Assembly (NCBI RefSeq): GCF_000375585.1 | Contig: NZ_AQWP01000001.1 | Span: 310,001 to 374,000, forward strand | Direction of reading: 5' to 3' | Length of the DNA stretch: 64,000 bases | Origin: Sinorhizobium meliloti 4H41 | Lineage (GTDB): Bacteria > Pseudomonadota > Alphaproteobacteria > Rhizobiales > Rhizobiaceae | In this document: one piece after another, positions 19,853 to 28,606 of the stretch | How the letters are laid out: the number at the start of each line of letters is the position of its first letter | Position numbering within the stretch: position 1 is the first letter of the stretch | Notes under the pieces: model-generated | The model's input: only the letters and a program-made list of their open reading frames with translations | Told to the model about the DNA's origin: nothing | Database searches by the model: none | Position numbers and translations under genes: made by a program

Positions 19853-20710
19853 TCAGTCCCGGAGCAGTTCGTTGATGCCGGTCTTGGAGCGGGTCTTCTC
19901 GTCGACCCGCTTGACGATCACGGCGCAATAGAGGTTCGGCGCCGGCTGCCCATTGGCCATGGTGGAGCCGGAGGCCATGGAGCCGGCGACGACGACGGAG
20001 TAGGGCGGCACTTCGCCATACATCACCTCGCCCGTCGCACGGTCGACGATTTTCGTCGACTTGCCGATGAAGACGCCCATGCCGAGCACCGAACCCTCGC
20101 GGACGATGCAGCCTTCGACCACCTCGGAGCGGGCGCCGATGAAGCAATTGTCCTCGATGATGGTCGGCCCGGCCTGCATCGGCTCCAACACGCCGCCGAT
20201 GCCGACGCCGCCGGAAAGATGCACGTTCTTGCCGATCTGCGCGCAGGAGCCGACGGTCGCCCAGGTGTCGACCATCGTACCCTCGCCGACATAGGCGCCG
20301 AGATTGACGAAGGAGGGCATCAGCACCGCATTCGGTGCGATATAGGCGGAGCGGCGGACCACGCAGTTCGGAACGGCGCGGAACCCGGCCTTCTCGAATT
20401 CGTTGACGCTCCAGCCGTCGAATTTGGAGGGGACCTTGTCCCACCAGACGGCTTCACCCGGGCCGCCCTTGACGAGTTCCATCGGATTGAGGCGGAAGGA
20501 GAGGAGCACCGCCTTCTTGAGCCACTGGTTGACCGTCCAGGTGCCGTCCTCACCCCGTTGCGCGACGCGTACCTTGCCGCTGTCGAGCAGGTTCAGCGCC
20601 GTTTCCACGGCGTCGCGAACCGCACCGCGGGTGCCGGTGTTGACCGCGTCGCGTCCTTCGAAAGCGGTCTCGATCGTCTGCGACAGGGAGGCGAGGTCGT
20701 GGTTCGTCAT
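19853..20710 (-). CDS. dapD: Tetrahydrodipicolinate N-succinyltransferase
   Basis: Transfers succinyl from succinyl-CoA to tetrahydrodipicolinate in the DAP/lysine pathway, supplying the route that DapE completes. The 285-aa product has an N-terminal helical domain and a left-handed beta-helix of hexapeptide repeats ([40 protein letters not shown]). The ATG at 20710 has AGGA 8 nt upstream, and [11 protein letters not shown] is a typical rhizobial DapD start; the frame to 20743 lacks such support. It is followed by a DUF805 gene 2 bp downstream. Confidence 0.96.
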   Translation of the reverse strand: MTNHDLASLSQTIETAFEGRDAVNTGTRGAVRDAVETALNLLDSGKVRVAQRGEDGTWTVNQWLKKAVLLSFRLNPMELVKGGPGEAVWWDKVPSKFDGWSVNEFEKAGFRAVPNCVVRRSAYIAPNAVLMPSFVNLGAYVGEGTMVDTWATVGSCAQIGKNVHLSGGVGIGGVLEPMQAGPTIIEDNCFIGARSEVVEGCIVREGSVLGMGVFIGKSTKIVDRATGEVMYGEVPPYSVVVAGSMASGSTMANGQPAPNLYCAVIVKRVDEKTRSKTGINELLRD

Positions 20711-20749
20711 CGGAATTCCTTCGAGTTCGGCGTTGTGCTGCAAGCTCTA

Positions 20750-20793
20750 CTGCATAATTCCCCGAATCGGAACCAGCTTCACGGATTATGCAG
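20750..20793. repeat. Palindromic intergenic element upstream of dapD
   Basis: Arms CTGCATAAT (20750-20758) and ATTATGCAG (20785-20793) around CCCCGAATCGG. The sequence resembles dispersed rhizobial intergenic palindromes. It lies 40 bp upstream of dapD in the 294-bp divergent region, so it may overlap the dapD promoter. The rest of 20711-21004 shows no gene. Confidence 0.6.
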
Positions 20794-21004
20794 CGATTCA
20801 AGATGTCGCGCGGCCTCGCCGAAACCTGGCGCCCATGGAGCGTGATCCTCAAAAAGTTGAAGGCCTTTTCGGCTCGCGCTCCTCAACGGGACTTGGCAAG
20901 TCTCGACTAATCCGGCAGTAGGGACGCCTCTATGACCGAGAAAGACCCGAAGGGACGCGTCCGGACGAGGTCTCGGGTGTTCGAAACGCGACGGGAAACG
21001 AAAC

Positions 21005-21904
21005 ATGGCACGCATGAAGAAGCGGACTCTGCGCCGCAAGGATGGGGTCTGGGATCCGCTGGCAGACAGCTCCCAGAGCAGGCAACGTGCATCGAGCGTG
21101 CCTTTGACGCCGCAATCGGCTTCGCCCACCTATCGTCTCGCCTATATCGACGACGATTTCCTGTGTCGTGAGGAACTGAGGCCCGTCCGCCTGCAGCTCG
21201 AGCTCCTGAAGACCGAGATGATGCTCGAGGAGCGCGGTATCAACTCCACCGTGGTGATGTTCGGCGGGGCGCGCATTCCGGAGCCCGGCGGCGAGGCCTG
21301 GGCCGCCAAGAACGACATCCAGCGCAAGAATCTCGAGGCTGCGTCGGTCTATTATGACGAGGCGCGCAAGTTCGCGCGATTGTGCTCGGAGCAGTCGGCA
21401 AAGCTCGATTACAAGGAATATGTGGTGGTCACGGGCGGCGGTCCCGGCGTCATGGAGGCGGGGAACCGCGGCGCAGCCGACGTCGGCGCACCTTCGATCG
21501 GCCTGAACATCGTGCTTCCGCACGAGCAGGCGCCGAACCAGTTCGTCACGCCGGACCTGTCCTTCAATTTCCACTATTTCGCCATCCGCAAGATGCATTT
21601 CCTGCTGCGCGCCAAGGCGGTCACGGTCTTCCCGGGCGGCTTCGGCACGCTCGACGAGTTGTTCGAAACCATGACGCTGATGCAGACCGGCCGGCTTGCC
21701 CTGGTGCCGCTCATCCTCTTCGGCGAGAAGTTCTGGCGCAGCATCATCAATTTCGAGGCGCTGGCCGAGTTCGGAACCATCGCGCCCAACGACATCGACC
21801 TGTTGCACTTCGTGGAGACGGCCGAAGAGGCATGGGAGATCATTGCCGGGTTCTACGAGAAGATCGACCCCCGCTCGGTCCCGATGGCGTCCGGACGGCG
21901 GTAG
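21005..21904 (+). CDS. LOG-family (TIGR00730-like) nucleotide phosphoribohydrolase-type protein
   Basis: 299 aa. Carries the two LOG motifs: GGGPGVMEAGNRGA and PGGFGTLDELFETMTLMQT, the latter with the catalytic Glu and nearby Arg of nucleoside 5'-monophosphate phosphoribohydrolases. An N-terminal extension of about 75 residues, rich in basic residues then Arg/Glu-rich, marks the larger LOG subfamily rather than the 190-aa cytokinin-activating type. Possible activity is release of a base from AMP-like nucleotides; older annotations call such proteins lysine decarboxylases, which is wrong for this motif. An ATG at 21014 is an alternative start. It ends 1 bp from the convergent HAD gene. Confidence 0.87.
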   Translation: MARMKKRTLRRKDGVWDPLADSSQSRQRASSVPLTPQSASPTYRLAYIDDDFLCREELRPVRLQLELLKTEMMLEERGINSTVVMFGGARIPEPGGEAWAAKNDIQRKNLEAASVYYDEARKFARLCSEQSAKLDYKEYVVVTGGGPGVMEAGNRGAADVGAPSIGLNIVLPHEQAPNQFVTPDLSFNFHYFAIRKMHFLLRAKAVTVFPGGFGTLDELFETMTLMQTGRLALVPLILFGEKFWRSIINFEALAEFGTIAPNDIDLLHFVETAEEAWEIIAGFYEKIDPRSVPMASGRR

Positions 21905-22618
21905 TTACGCCGCCGAAACCACCCTGCGCAGGAAAGCCGCGAGATCTTCCGTGACGTAGTCGATCTGATCGTCCGCGTCGCTCGACGTTTCCCAGGCCTC
22001 GGCAAATTCGTATTCGAGATTGCGCGGCACGAGCAGCACCGTCTTCATGCCGAGCGCCTTCGGGACGACCAGGTTGCGCGGCAGATCCTCGAACATGACC
22101 GCATTCGCCGTGTCGATGCGGTGAAGGCCCATGAACTTGTCGTAGGTGTCGCCGGCGGGCTTCGGTATGAAGCCGGCGGCGACGATGTCGAAGATATCGT
22201 TGAAATGGTCGAGGATGCCGAGCGCCCGCGCGGTCATCTCCGCATGGGCGACGCTGCCGTTGGTGAAGATGAACTTGCGTCCGGGCAGCGCCTTGATCGC
22301 CTCGCCGAGCGCCGGGTCGGCCGGCACCACGCTGTAGTCGATGGCGTGGGCTCTTTCGAGGAAATCGTTGGGGTCGATGCCGTGATGAAGCATCAGGCCC
22401 TGAAGCGTGGTGCCGTGGTCGCGGTAGTATTCCTTCTGCAGCTTCTTCGCCTCCGCAGGCTCCAGCGACAAGAGTTCGGCAACATAGGCCGTCATGTTGC
22501 GGTCGATCTGTGAGAACAGATTGACGTGATGCGGATAGAGCGTGTTGTCGAGGTCGAAGACCCAGTCGGTGACATGGGCGAATTCGGCGTGGGTCGGCAG
22601 GCGGTCGAGCTTCTTCAT
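21905..22618 (-). CDS. HAD-superfamily pyrimidine 5'-nucleotidase-like hydrolase
   Basis: 237 aa. HAD motif I is FDLDNTLYP (nucleophile and acid/base Asp), motif II FTNGS, motif III Lys in KPAGDTYDKF, and motif IV FEDLPRNL. The spacing and the LYPHH segment match the TIGR01993 pyrimidine 5'-nucleotidase group related to yeast SDT1. Substrate is probably a pyrimidine nucleoside monophosphate or another small phosphate ester. In related genomes this gene commonly lies in the argB-dapD stretch, as here. It is convergent with the LOG gene with a single base between stops. Confidence 0.88.
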   Translation of the reverse strand: MKKLDRLPTHAEFAHVTDWVFDLDNTLYPHHVNLFSQIDRNMTAYVAELLSLEPAEAKKLQKEYYRDHGTTLQGLMLHHGIDPNDFLERAHAIDYSVVPADPALGEAIKALPGRKFIFTNGSVAHAEMTARALGILDHFNDIFDIVAAGFIPKPAGDTYDKFMGLHRIDTANAVMFEDLPRNLVVPKALGMKTVLLVPRNLEYEFAEAWETSSDADDQIDYVTEDLAAFLRRVVSAA

Positions 22619-22720
22619 GGCGGGTTTATGACACGGGCGGCCTTGCGAAGCAAAACGGTTTGTTCACCTGTGCCCCGATTGGCCATGGATTGTTTTCGGC
22701 CTGCGTGCTAGCGGGCAAAT

Positions 22721-23635
22721 ATGGAAACCTGGGTTCTCATCACCGTCGCCGCGGCCTTCCTTCAGAATGTCCGCTCCGCCATGCAGAAGCACCTCAAGGG
22801 CGTCATGGGCACCACCGGCGCGACCTTCGTGCGCTTCGGCTTCGGACTGCCTTTCGCGCTTCTCTACCTCGTCCTGCTTTGGCGCGCCGGCGGGCATCAG
22901 CTGCCGGTGCCGAACGGCACTTTCTATCTCTGGGCGGTGGTCGGCGGATTGGCGCAGATCGCCGCGACCTTCCTGCTCGTCCATCTCTTCTCCTTCCGCA
23001 ATTTCGCGGTCGGCACGGCCTATTCCCGCACCGAGCCGGCACAGGCGGCGCTCTTCGGGCTGATCTTCCTCGGCGAAAAGGCGAGCCAGGGAGCGTTGGT
23101 TGCGATCGCCATTTCGGTGGTGGGCGTCATGCTGATCTCCGTCGCCCGAACGACGCTCAGCGCGCGCTCGCTGCTTGCATCGGTCTTCAGCCGCACGGCG
23201 GGCATGGGGCTGCTTTCCGGTACCTTCTTCGGTCTCTCGGCGGTGTCCTACCGCTCGGCCTCGCTGGCGCTGGAGCCGAGTCTGCCTCAGCCGGACTATG
23301 TGATCCAGGCGAGCTTCACGCTCGGCTTCGTCATCCTGCTTCAGACGATCGTCATGCTTTTGTGGATCGTCGCGCGTGAACGCGACGAACTGAAACGCAT
23401 AGGCGCCGCCTGGAAGCCCGCTTTCGTCGTGGGCTTCGTCGGCGCCTCGGCCTCCTTCGGCTGGTTCGCGGCGATGACGCTGCAGCAGGCGGCGATCGTC
23501 AAGGTGGTCGCTCAGGTGGAGATGCTGTTCACCTTCGCCTCTTCCTTCTTCATCTTCCGGGAGTGGATCAACCGGCTCGAACTGCTCGGCTGCCTGCTCA
23601 TCGTGCTCGGCGTGGTCATGCTGCTCGTCTTGTGA
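22721..23635 (+). CDS. EamA-family (DMT superfamily) transporter
   Basis: 304 aa with about ten membrane helices in two homologous EamA halves (residues about 5-140 and 165-300). Charged residues are confined to short loops, and the second half contains the pattern FSWFAAMTLQQAAIVK-like segment typical of drug/metabolite exporters (here FGWFAAMTLQQAAIVKVV). Direction is probably export, but substrate is unknown. The ATG at 22721 begins directly at the first helix. Upstream is the divergent HAD gene; ada follows 58 bp downstream on the same strand, perhaps co-transcribed. Confidence 0.88.
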   Translation: METWVLITVAAAFLQNVRSAMQKHLKGVMGTTGATFVRFGFGLPFALLYLVLLWRAGGHQLPVPNGTFYLWAVVGGLAQIAATFLLVHLFSFRNFAVGTAYSRTEPAQAALFGLIFLGEKASQGALVAIAISVVGVMLISVARTTLSARSLLASVFSRTAGMGLLSGTFFGLSAVSYRSASLALEPSLPQPDYVIQASFTLGFVILLQTIVMLLWIVARERDELKRIGAAWKPAFVVGFVGASASFGWFAAMTLQQAAIVKVVAQVEMLFTFASSFFIFREWINRLELLGCLLIVLGVVMLLVL

Positions 23636-23693
23636 GGGCTCGGCAAGCGGCACGAATAGATGCCCGAATTTCGGCGGACGGCGCGTCTGGCTG

Positions 23694-24821
23694 ATGCTAC
23701 AAAGCAATATGCTTTTCGATCTGCCGAACGACGATATCCTTTACGATGCGCTGCTGGCCCGCAGTTCCGATTATGAGGGCCAGGCCTTCGTCTGCGTCAA
23801 GAGCACCGGCATCTTCTGCCGGCTCTCATGTCCCGCCCGCAAGCCGAAGCGGGAGAACACTTTGTTCTTCGACAGCATTTCCGCCTGCATCAATTCCGGC
23901 TTCCGGCCGTGCCGACGTTGCCGCCCGCTGGAAGATGCATCCGGGAAAGATCCGCTCGTCAAGGAGCTTGTCGAGCTGCTCGACCGCCGGCCGGAGCATC
24001 GCTGGACGGAGGGCGATCTCGTGCGGCGCGGCTTCGATCCGTCGACAGTGCGGCGCGCCTTCAAGCGATCCCTCGGCGTCACCTTTCTCGATCTCGCCCG
24101 CCAGCGGCGAATGGGCGAGGCCGCACGCCAGCTCTCCGGCGGCGCCAGTGTCATCGAGGCGCAGATCGATGCAGGCTATGAGTCGCCGAGCGGTTTTCGC
24201 GCCGCCTTCGGGCGGCTGATCGGACAGGCTCCCGCGAAATCGCAGGGGCGCGTGCTGCTCTTTGCCGATTGGATAGAGACGCCGCTGGGCCCCATGGTGG
24301 CGGTTGCCGACCAGACGCATCTTCACCTCATCGAGTTCCATGATCGCAAGGCCCTCCCGGCCGAAATGGAGAGCCTCAAGCGAAAGACGCACTCTGCGGT
24401 GGTGCCCGGCAGAACGCCGCCCATCGATCAGGTGGAGCGCGAGCTCAACGACTATTTCGCCGGGCGCTCGGCCGATTTTCGGACACCGCTCGCCCTCGAC
24501 GGCAGTGCCTTCGAGCGTCAGGTATGGGCAGAACTCGTTGCGATACCCGTGGGCGAGACACGCTCCTACAGCGACATCGCGCGGAAGGTCGCCACCCCGC
24601 AGGCGGTGCGTGCCGTGGCCAGGGCCAACGGCACCAACTGCCTCGCAATCGTGGTGCCATGCCACCGTTGCATCGGCGCTGACGGATCGCTGACGGGCTA
24701 TGGGGGCGGGCTCCGGCGCAAGCAATGGCTGCTTCGCCACGAGGGCAGAATGCGTCCTGTGGGGCTTTTCGGAGAATGGGACCGGGAGATGCCTGCGCGG
24801 GCCGCCGCTCCAACGATGTAA
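23694..24821 (+). CDS. ada: Ada: bifunctional transcriptional activator / O6-methylguanine-DNA methyltransferase
   Basis: 375 aa. The N-terminal Ada zinc domain has the four Cys of the methylphosphotriester acceptor (GIFCRLSC and FRPCRRC), an AraC-type helix-turn-helix follows (about 95-180), and the C-terminal methyltransferase domain carries the PCHRC active-site motif (VVPCHRCIGADGSLTGYGGG). It repairs O6-methylguanine and methylphosphotriesters irreversibly, and self-methylation turns it into an activator of the adaptive response. An ATG at 23709 is an equally plausible start. No alkB or alkA homologue is adjacent. Confidence 0.94.
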   Translation: MLQSNMLFDLPNDDILYDALLARSSDYEGQAFVCVKSTGIFCRLSCPARKPKRENTLFFDSISACINSGFRPCRRCRPLEDASGKDPLVKELVELLDRRPEHRWTEGDLVRRGFDPSTVRRAFKRSLGVTFLDLARQRRMGEAARQLSGGASVIEAQIDAGYESPSGFRAAFGRLIGQAPAKSQGRVLLFADWIETPLGPMVAVADQTHLHLIEFHDRKALPAEMESLKRKTHSAVVPGRTPPIDQVERELNDYFAGRSADFRTPLALDGSAFERQVWAELVAIPVGETRSYSDIARKVATPQAVRAVARANGTNCLAIVVPCHRCIGADGSLTGYGGGLRRKQWLLRHEGRMRPVGLFGEWDREMPARAAAPTM

Positions 24822-24858
24822 CGGATACGATCAACCTGACGGACTGGGAGAAGATACG

Positions 24859-25629
24859 ATGAGCCAGGAAGAAAGAGCGCTCGCCTTCGGGGCACTGCAC
24901 CGGAAAGGCGATCCGGTGGTTCTGTACAACATCTGGGATGCAGGCAGCGCCCGGTGCGTGGCCGAGGCCGGCGCCAAGGCGCTCGCCACCGGGAGCTGGT
25001 CGGTCGCGGCGGCACATGGATACGGGGACGGGCAGAAGCTGCCGCTGCCTCTGCTGCTCGAGACCGTGCGCGAGATCGTCGCGGCAACGGACCTGCCGCT
25101 CTCGGTGGACTTCGAGGGCGCCTATTCGGAGGACCCGGCCCAGGCCGCGGCCAATGTCGCGCAAGTCATCGATGCGGGCGGGATCGGCATCAATTTCGAG
25201 GACCAGATGGTTGGCAGGGGCGGCGTCCATCCGATCGACAAGCAGGCGGCTCGCATCCGCGCGATCCGCGAGATGGCGGAGCGACAGGGCATCGCACTGT
25301 TCGTCAACGCCCGCACCGACCTCTTCCTGCAGGAAAGCGATGCGGCGCGCCACGCGGCCCTGATGGAGGAGGCGATCGCCCGCGCCGAGGCCTATGCGGA
25401 TGCGGGCGCGAGCGGCTTCTTCGCACCGGGCCTCGCCGATCGGGACCTCATCGCCAGGCTCTGTGCGGCATCACCTTTGCCGGTCAATGTGATGATGAAG
25501 CCGGGGGCGCCGGACATTGCCACGCTTGCGGCCGCCGGCGTCGGGCGGGTGAGCTATGGGCCGTTCCCATACCGGGAGATGATCGCCCGGCTGCGCGGCG
25601 AGGCGGAGAATGTTTACGGGACGAGGTAA
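24859..25629 (+). CDS. Isocitrate lyase / PEP mutase family protein
   Basis: 256-aa single-domain member of the ICL/PEPM superfamily. Metal and phosphate-site motifs are visible: YNIWDAGSARCVAEAGA, LSVDFEGAYSEDP (Asp/Glu for Mg), GGIGINFEDQM and ALFVNARTDLFL. It lacks the KKCGH active-site loop of true isocitrate and methylisocitrate lyases, so it more likely acts as an oxaloacetate decarboxylase-like, carboxy-PEP or 2,3-dimethylmalate-type lyase. ATG at 24859 follows GGGAGAAG; the frame upstream overlaps ada and is rejected. It is 37 bp after ada on the same strand. Confidence 0.85.
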   Translation: MSQEERALAFGALHRKGDPVVLYNIWDAGSARCVAEAGAKALATGSWSVAAAHGYGDGQKLPLPLLLETVREIVAATDLPLSVDFEGAYSEDPAQAAANVAQVIDAGGIGINFEDQMVGRGGVHPIDKQAARIRAIREMAERQGIALFVNARTDLFLQESDAARHAALMEEAIARAEAYADAGASGFFAPGLADRDLIARLCAASPLPVNVMMKPGAPDIATLAAAGVGRVSYGPFPYREMIARLRGEAENVYGTR

Positions 25630-25638
25630 GAGATTGGT

Positions 25639-25712
25639 CCCTCATCCCCGCTGCCGGGACCCTCTCCCCGTCATGACGCGTCAAGACGGGGAGAAAGGTT
25701 AGGGTAAGGGGC
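25639..25712. repeat. Rhizobial palindromic repeat between convergent genes
   Basis: Core stem TCTCCCCGT (25663-25671) and ACGGGGAGA (25686-25694), framed by CCCTCATCCC on the left and AGGGTAAGGGG on the right that also pair. This is the common rhizobial intergenic hairpin type. It separates the ICL/PEPM gene and argB, which are convergent, and may act as a bidirectional terminator. Confidence 0.7.
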
Positions 25713-25730
25713 ACGCCAACAAGGCGCGCC

Positions 25731-26618
25731 TCACGGCACGATCAGCGTGCCTGCGCCGTGCTCGGTGAAGATTTCGAGCAGCACCGAATGTGCCGTTTTG
25801 CCGTTGAGGATGACGACGCCCTGGACGCCGGCCTTGATCGCCTCGATGCAGGTCTCCACCTTCGGGATCATGCCGCCCGAGATGGTGCCGTCGGCGATCA
25901 GCGCCCGCGCCTCGGCGACCGAGAGCTGCTTGATGAGTTCGCCCTTCTTGTTGAGAACGCCCGGAACGTCGGTCAGGAAGAGAAGGCGCGTCGCATTGAG
26001 GGCGCCGGCGATGGCGCCGGCAAAAGTGTCCGCGTTGATGTTGTAGGTGTGGCCGTCCCGTCCCGGCGCCACCGGCGCGATCACCGGTATCATCTCGGAG
26101 CGGGCGAGCAGATCGAGAAGGGTGCGGTCGACTTCGACGACATCGCCAACGAAGCCGAGGTCGAGCACGCGCTCGATGTTGGAATCCGGGTCGCGGAAGG
26201 TCTTCTTCGCCTTTTCCGCAAAGACCATGTTGCCGTCCTTGCCGCAAAGGCCGATCGCCCATTCGCCCGTCTGGTTTATGAGCGCGACGATCTCTTTGTT
26301 GATCGACCCGGCAAGCACCATTTCGACGATCTCGACGGTCTTTTCGTCTGTGACGCGGAGACCGCCCTCGAATTTGGACTCGATGCCCATCCGGTTGAGC
26401 ATGGCGCCGATCTGAGGGCCGCCGCCGTGAACGACGATCGGGTTGACGCCGGACTGCTTCAGAAGCGCGATATCGCTGGCAAAGGCGCGTCCGAGGTCGG
26501 CATTGCCCATGGCGTGGCCGCCGTATTTGACGACGATCGTCTTGTTCTCGTAGCGCTGCATGTAGGGCAGGGCCTGGGCGAGCAGGCGGGCCTGAATTTC
26601 ACTTTCTGATGCGGACAT
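25731..26618 (-). CDS. argB: Acetylglutamate kinase
   Basis: Second enzyme of arginine biosynthesis; phosphorylates N-acetyl-L-glutamate. The 295-aa product shows the amino-acid-kinase motifs [12 protein letters not shown] (Lys and Gly-rich ATP loop), [13 protein letters not shown] (substrate binding) and [15 protein letters not shown] (Asn/Asp). Its N-terminal helix of about 25 residues ([14 protein letters not shown]) is of the type found in arginine-inhibited hexameric enzymes, so feedback inhibition is likely (from family knowledge). In related genomes argB lies next to engB; here four other genes intervene. Confidence 0.96.
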   Translation of the reverse strand: MSASESEIQARLLAQALPYMQRYENKTIVVKYGGHAMGNADLGRAFASDIALLKQSGVNPIVVHGGGPQIGAMLNRMGIESKFEGGLRVTDEKTVEIVEMVLAGSINKEIVALINQTGEWAIGLCGKDGNMVFAEKAKKTFRDPDSNIERVLDLGFVGDVVEVDRTLLDLLARSEMIPVIAPVAPGRDGHTYNINADTFAGAIAGALNATRLLFLTDVPGVLNKKGELIKQLSVAEARALIADGTISGGMIPKVETCIEAIKAGVQGVVILNGKTAHSVLLEIFTEHGAGTLIVP

Positions 26619-26700
26619 GGCGGATCCTCGAAAAATACCGGCTGCTGTTTAGCGCAACTCTCTGACGGATGGAATGATCCGGGCGCAACATAAAGCCATT

Positions 26701-26911
26701 GTGACGGCGGTCGCCTGGCTGAGCCGAAGTGCTCGCCGCGTGCGCGGCATGGCCGAGAAGCCGATTGACGGCGCTGGCGATTTGACTGATCCTGCTTTGA
26801 TCCGGAAAGGACCGCCGCAGTTCCGAGAATAGGCGCATCGACGCCTGCCTGGAAGAGATCGAAGGGAATCGTGCCGGCCCTCTAAAGCTGAGAGAGTGCA
26901 GGAAGCCATGA
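26701..26911 (+). pseudogene. Remnant of an ECF (SigK/RpoE-like) sigma factor gene
   Basis: Not a single open frame. From 26701 one frame reads VTAVAWLSRSARR then EKPIDGAGDLTDPAL, which matches the region 2.4 to linker of SigK-type ECF factors (usual form TWL..IARNRAIDR..., PIDEA.D..DP). It meets a stop at 26830. In the next frame from 26831 it continues RRIDACLEEIEGNRAG, the usual start of region 4, then jumps directly to LKLREC, the usual end of region 4, so about 40 codons of the DNA-binding helix are missing. The frame ends in TGA at 26909-26911, overlapping the anti-sigma ATG as ATGA, the standard sigma/anti-sigma junction. Region 2.1-2.3 is not recognisable. The gene is frameshifted and internally deleted. 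Confidence 0.7.
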
Positions 26912-27621
26912 CGACGCAGAAGCCCGAAAGCGGAGATTCCCGCCGCGACGAGGTGATCGCGGGAGAGTACGTGCTCGGCGCGCTGTCTGCCGAGGACCGT
27001 CGCAAGGCCGAGGCGCGCATGGCAACGGACCGAAACTTCGCCGCCATGGTCATCCGCTGGCAGAACAATCTTGCGGCCTTCGGCGACGCCTATGAATCGG
27101 TCGCGCCGCGCCGCAGGTTTCGCTCCTCCGAGCACGCGGTCTTCGAAGCGGGCCGGGGCGCAGACGACCCCCGCGGTATCTGGGGCTCGCTTCCCCTTTG
27201 GCGCAGCGTCGCGCTGGTATCGCTTTCGGCTGTCGTCGTAATGGCAGGCGCGGTGGCCGGACTTTTCAGCGATCGCCGAGGCGGTACACAACTCGTTGCG
27301 AGCCTCGAAGCGCAAGGCAGCGCCGTCAACCTCGTCACGCACTTCGAACCGGCTACGGGGCGCCTCAGACTGTCGCCGGCCGCCGCCGGACAGATGGAGG
27401 AGAAATCGCTCGAACTCTGGCTGATCAAAGGTGACGATCCGCCGGTCTCGCTCGGCGTGCTGCCGCCGTCCGGCGAGGGGGAAATCGTGCTTGAGCCGGG
27501 AATGCGAAGCCGGATTGCCAGCGGCTCCAGGCTCTCCGTCAGTGTCGAGCCCCTGGGCGGCTCGGCGACCGGCTCGCCCACCGGTGAGGTCATCGCGCAA
27601 GGCACCGCGCGCGCTTTCTAA
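26908..27621 (+). CDS. RskA-type anti-sigma factor, apparently without a local sigma partner
   Basis: 237 aa. The N-terminal cytoplasmic anti-sigma domain (about 10-60) has VIAGEYVLGALSAEDRRKAEARMA, one membrane helix follows (about 98-121), and the periplasmic C-terminal RskA domain (about 130-237) contains ELWLIKGDDPPVSLGVL and GSRLSVSVEPLGGS. Such proteins hold an ECF sigma factor inactive until the periplasmic part is cleaved. The ATG at 26908 has AGGA upstream and overlaps the stop of the decayed sigma gene; an ATG at 26896 is less likely. The frame is intact. Either it now binds another sigma factor or it is on the way to decay (inference). Confidence 0.85.
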   Translation: MTTQKPESGDSRRDEVIAGEYVLGALSAEDRRKAEARMATDRNFAAMVIRWQNNLAAFGDAYESVAPRRRFRSSEHAVFEAGRGADDPRGIWGSLPLWRSVALVSLSAVVVMAGAVAGLFSDRRGGTQLVASLEAQGSAVNLVTHFEPATGRLRLSPAAAGQMEEKSLELWLIKGDDPPVSLGVLPPSGEGEIVLEPGMRSRIASGSRLSVSVEPLGGSATGSPTGEVIAQGTARAF

Positions 27622-28038
27622 GTCTCTTCCATACGGGCCACGCAGTCACGGCAGGAGTGCCGCGGCCGCTTTGAGCGCCGTGCGCCCGCGTGGACGCACA
27701 AAGTTTGAGTTCATGTCGGCTGCTGCAACTCTGGTCGGTTTGTCGGCACAGCGGCGCTGTGGGAAACTTTCGGAGGACTGCAATCTCCCCTCTTCCTCAT
27801 CCTGTGACGAGCACAGGAATGAGGAATCCAACCGGCCGTGGCGGGTATCCCGAATCTCAACAAGCCTTAATTCAATTTGTCGTATCGACGCATCGTGCTT
27901 TCCGGAAATTGATACCGATTTTCGGGCCGATGCGGTAAATTACGATATCAGGCCGGACCGGCTGCGGGAGGACGAAGCACTTGCGCCTCTCGCTCCAGAT
28001 TCGGCCAATGCCAGTTGCATCGCCCCATGGAGGTTCCG
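27622..28038. other. Intergenic region between anti-sigma and msrB genes
   Basis: 417 bases without a convincing gene; short open frames here have no recognisable content. It holds a nested palindrome at 27795-27824 (listed separately), preceded by TTTCGGAGGACTGC, a stretch that recurs at about 57103. The msrB promoter must lie here but no clear -35/-10 pair was found. Confidence 0.5.
27795..27824. repeat. Collapsed copy of a palindromic mobile-type repeat
   Basis: CCTCAT-CCTGTG-ACGAG-CACAGG-A-ATGAGG, two nested stems. It corresponds to a single outer arm of the longer elements at 57129-57247 and 57376-57492 and shares their left flank TTTCGGAGGACTGC-ATCTC. Confidence 0.7.
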
Positions 28039-28533
28039 ATGATCAGCCGGCGCGACTTGCTGATGGCGGGCGCGGCCCTGGCCGCGGTGATCACCCTGCG
28101 CGGTCTGGTATGGCCCATGCGCGCCGTCGCCGGCGAAGCCTTCGAAATCACCAGGACCGACGCGGAGTGGCGGGCGCTGCTCGGCGAGGACCGCTATCGC
28201 ATTTTGCGGGAGGAGGGCACGGAGCCGCCGTTCAGCAGCCCGCTCGACGATGAAAAGCGAAACGGCGTCTTTCACTGCGCGGGATGCGCGTTGCCGGTCT
28301 ATTCCTCCGATGCGAAATATGACAGCGGTACCGGCTGGCCGAGCTTCTGGCAGGCGCTTCCCGGCGCGATCGGCACACGCGAGGACGATACCCTGTTCAT
28401 GACGAGGACCGAATGCCACTGCCGCCGCTGCGGCGGTCATCTCGGCCACATCTTCGACGACGGTCCGCCGCCGACCGGCAAGCGGCACTGCATCAACGGG
28501 CTCTCCCTGTCATTCGTACCGGAAACTGCCTGA
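28039..28533 (+). CDS. msrB: Peptide-methionine (R)-S-oxide reductase with Tat-type signal
   Basis: 164 aa. Reduces methionine-R-sulfoxide in proteins. The zinc-binding pairs CAGC and CRRC and the catalytic Cys in RHCINGLSLSF are present, as are the SGTGWPSFW and GGHLGHIFDDGP motifs. The usual RYCIN is RHCIN here. The N-terminus MISRRDLLMAGAALAAVITL is a twin-arginine signal, and AVAGEA offers a cleavage site, so the enzyme should act in the periplasm, unlike the usual cytosolic MsrB. The ATG at 28039 follows GGAGG by 5 nt; an ATG at 28027 is less well placed. Confidence 0.92.
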   Translation: MISRRDLLMAGAALAAVITLRGLVWPMRAVAGEAFEITRTDAEWRALLGEDRYRILREEGTEPPFSSPLDDEKRNGVFHCAGCALPVYSSDAKYDSGTGWPSFWQALPGAIGTREDDTLFMTRTECHCRRCGGHLGHIFDDGPPPTGKRHCINGLSLSFVPETA

Positions 28534-28543
28534 GTGCGGCGAT

Positions 28544-28567
28544 CTTCCCGCCGGCTCCGGCGAGAAG
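28544..28567. terminator. Hairpin between msrB and DUF1269 genes
   Basis: CTTCCCGCCGG-CT-CCGGCGAGAAG with one mismatch, starting 11 bp after the msrB stop and between convergent genes. No long T-run follows. Confidence 0.55.
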
Positions 28568-28606
28568 GTCGTTGTGCGACGAGGGCCGATCGCCTCCAGC
28601 AACCGA

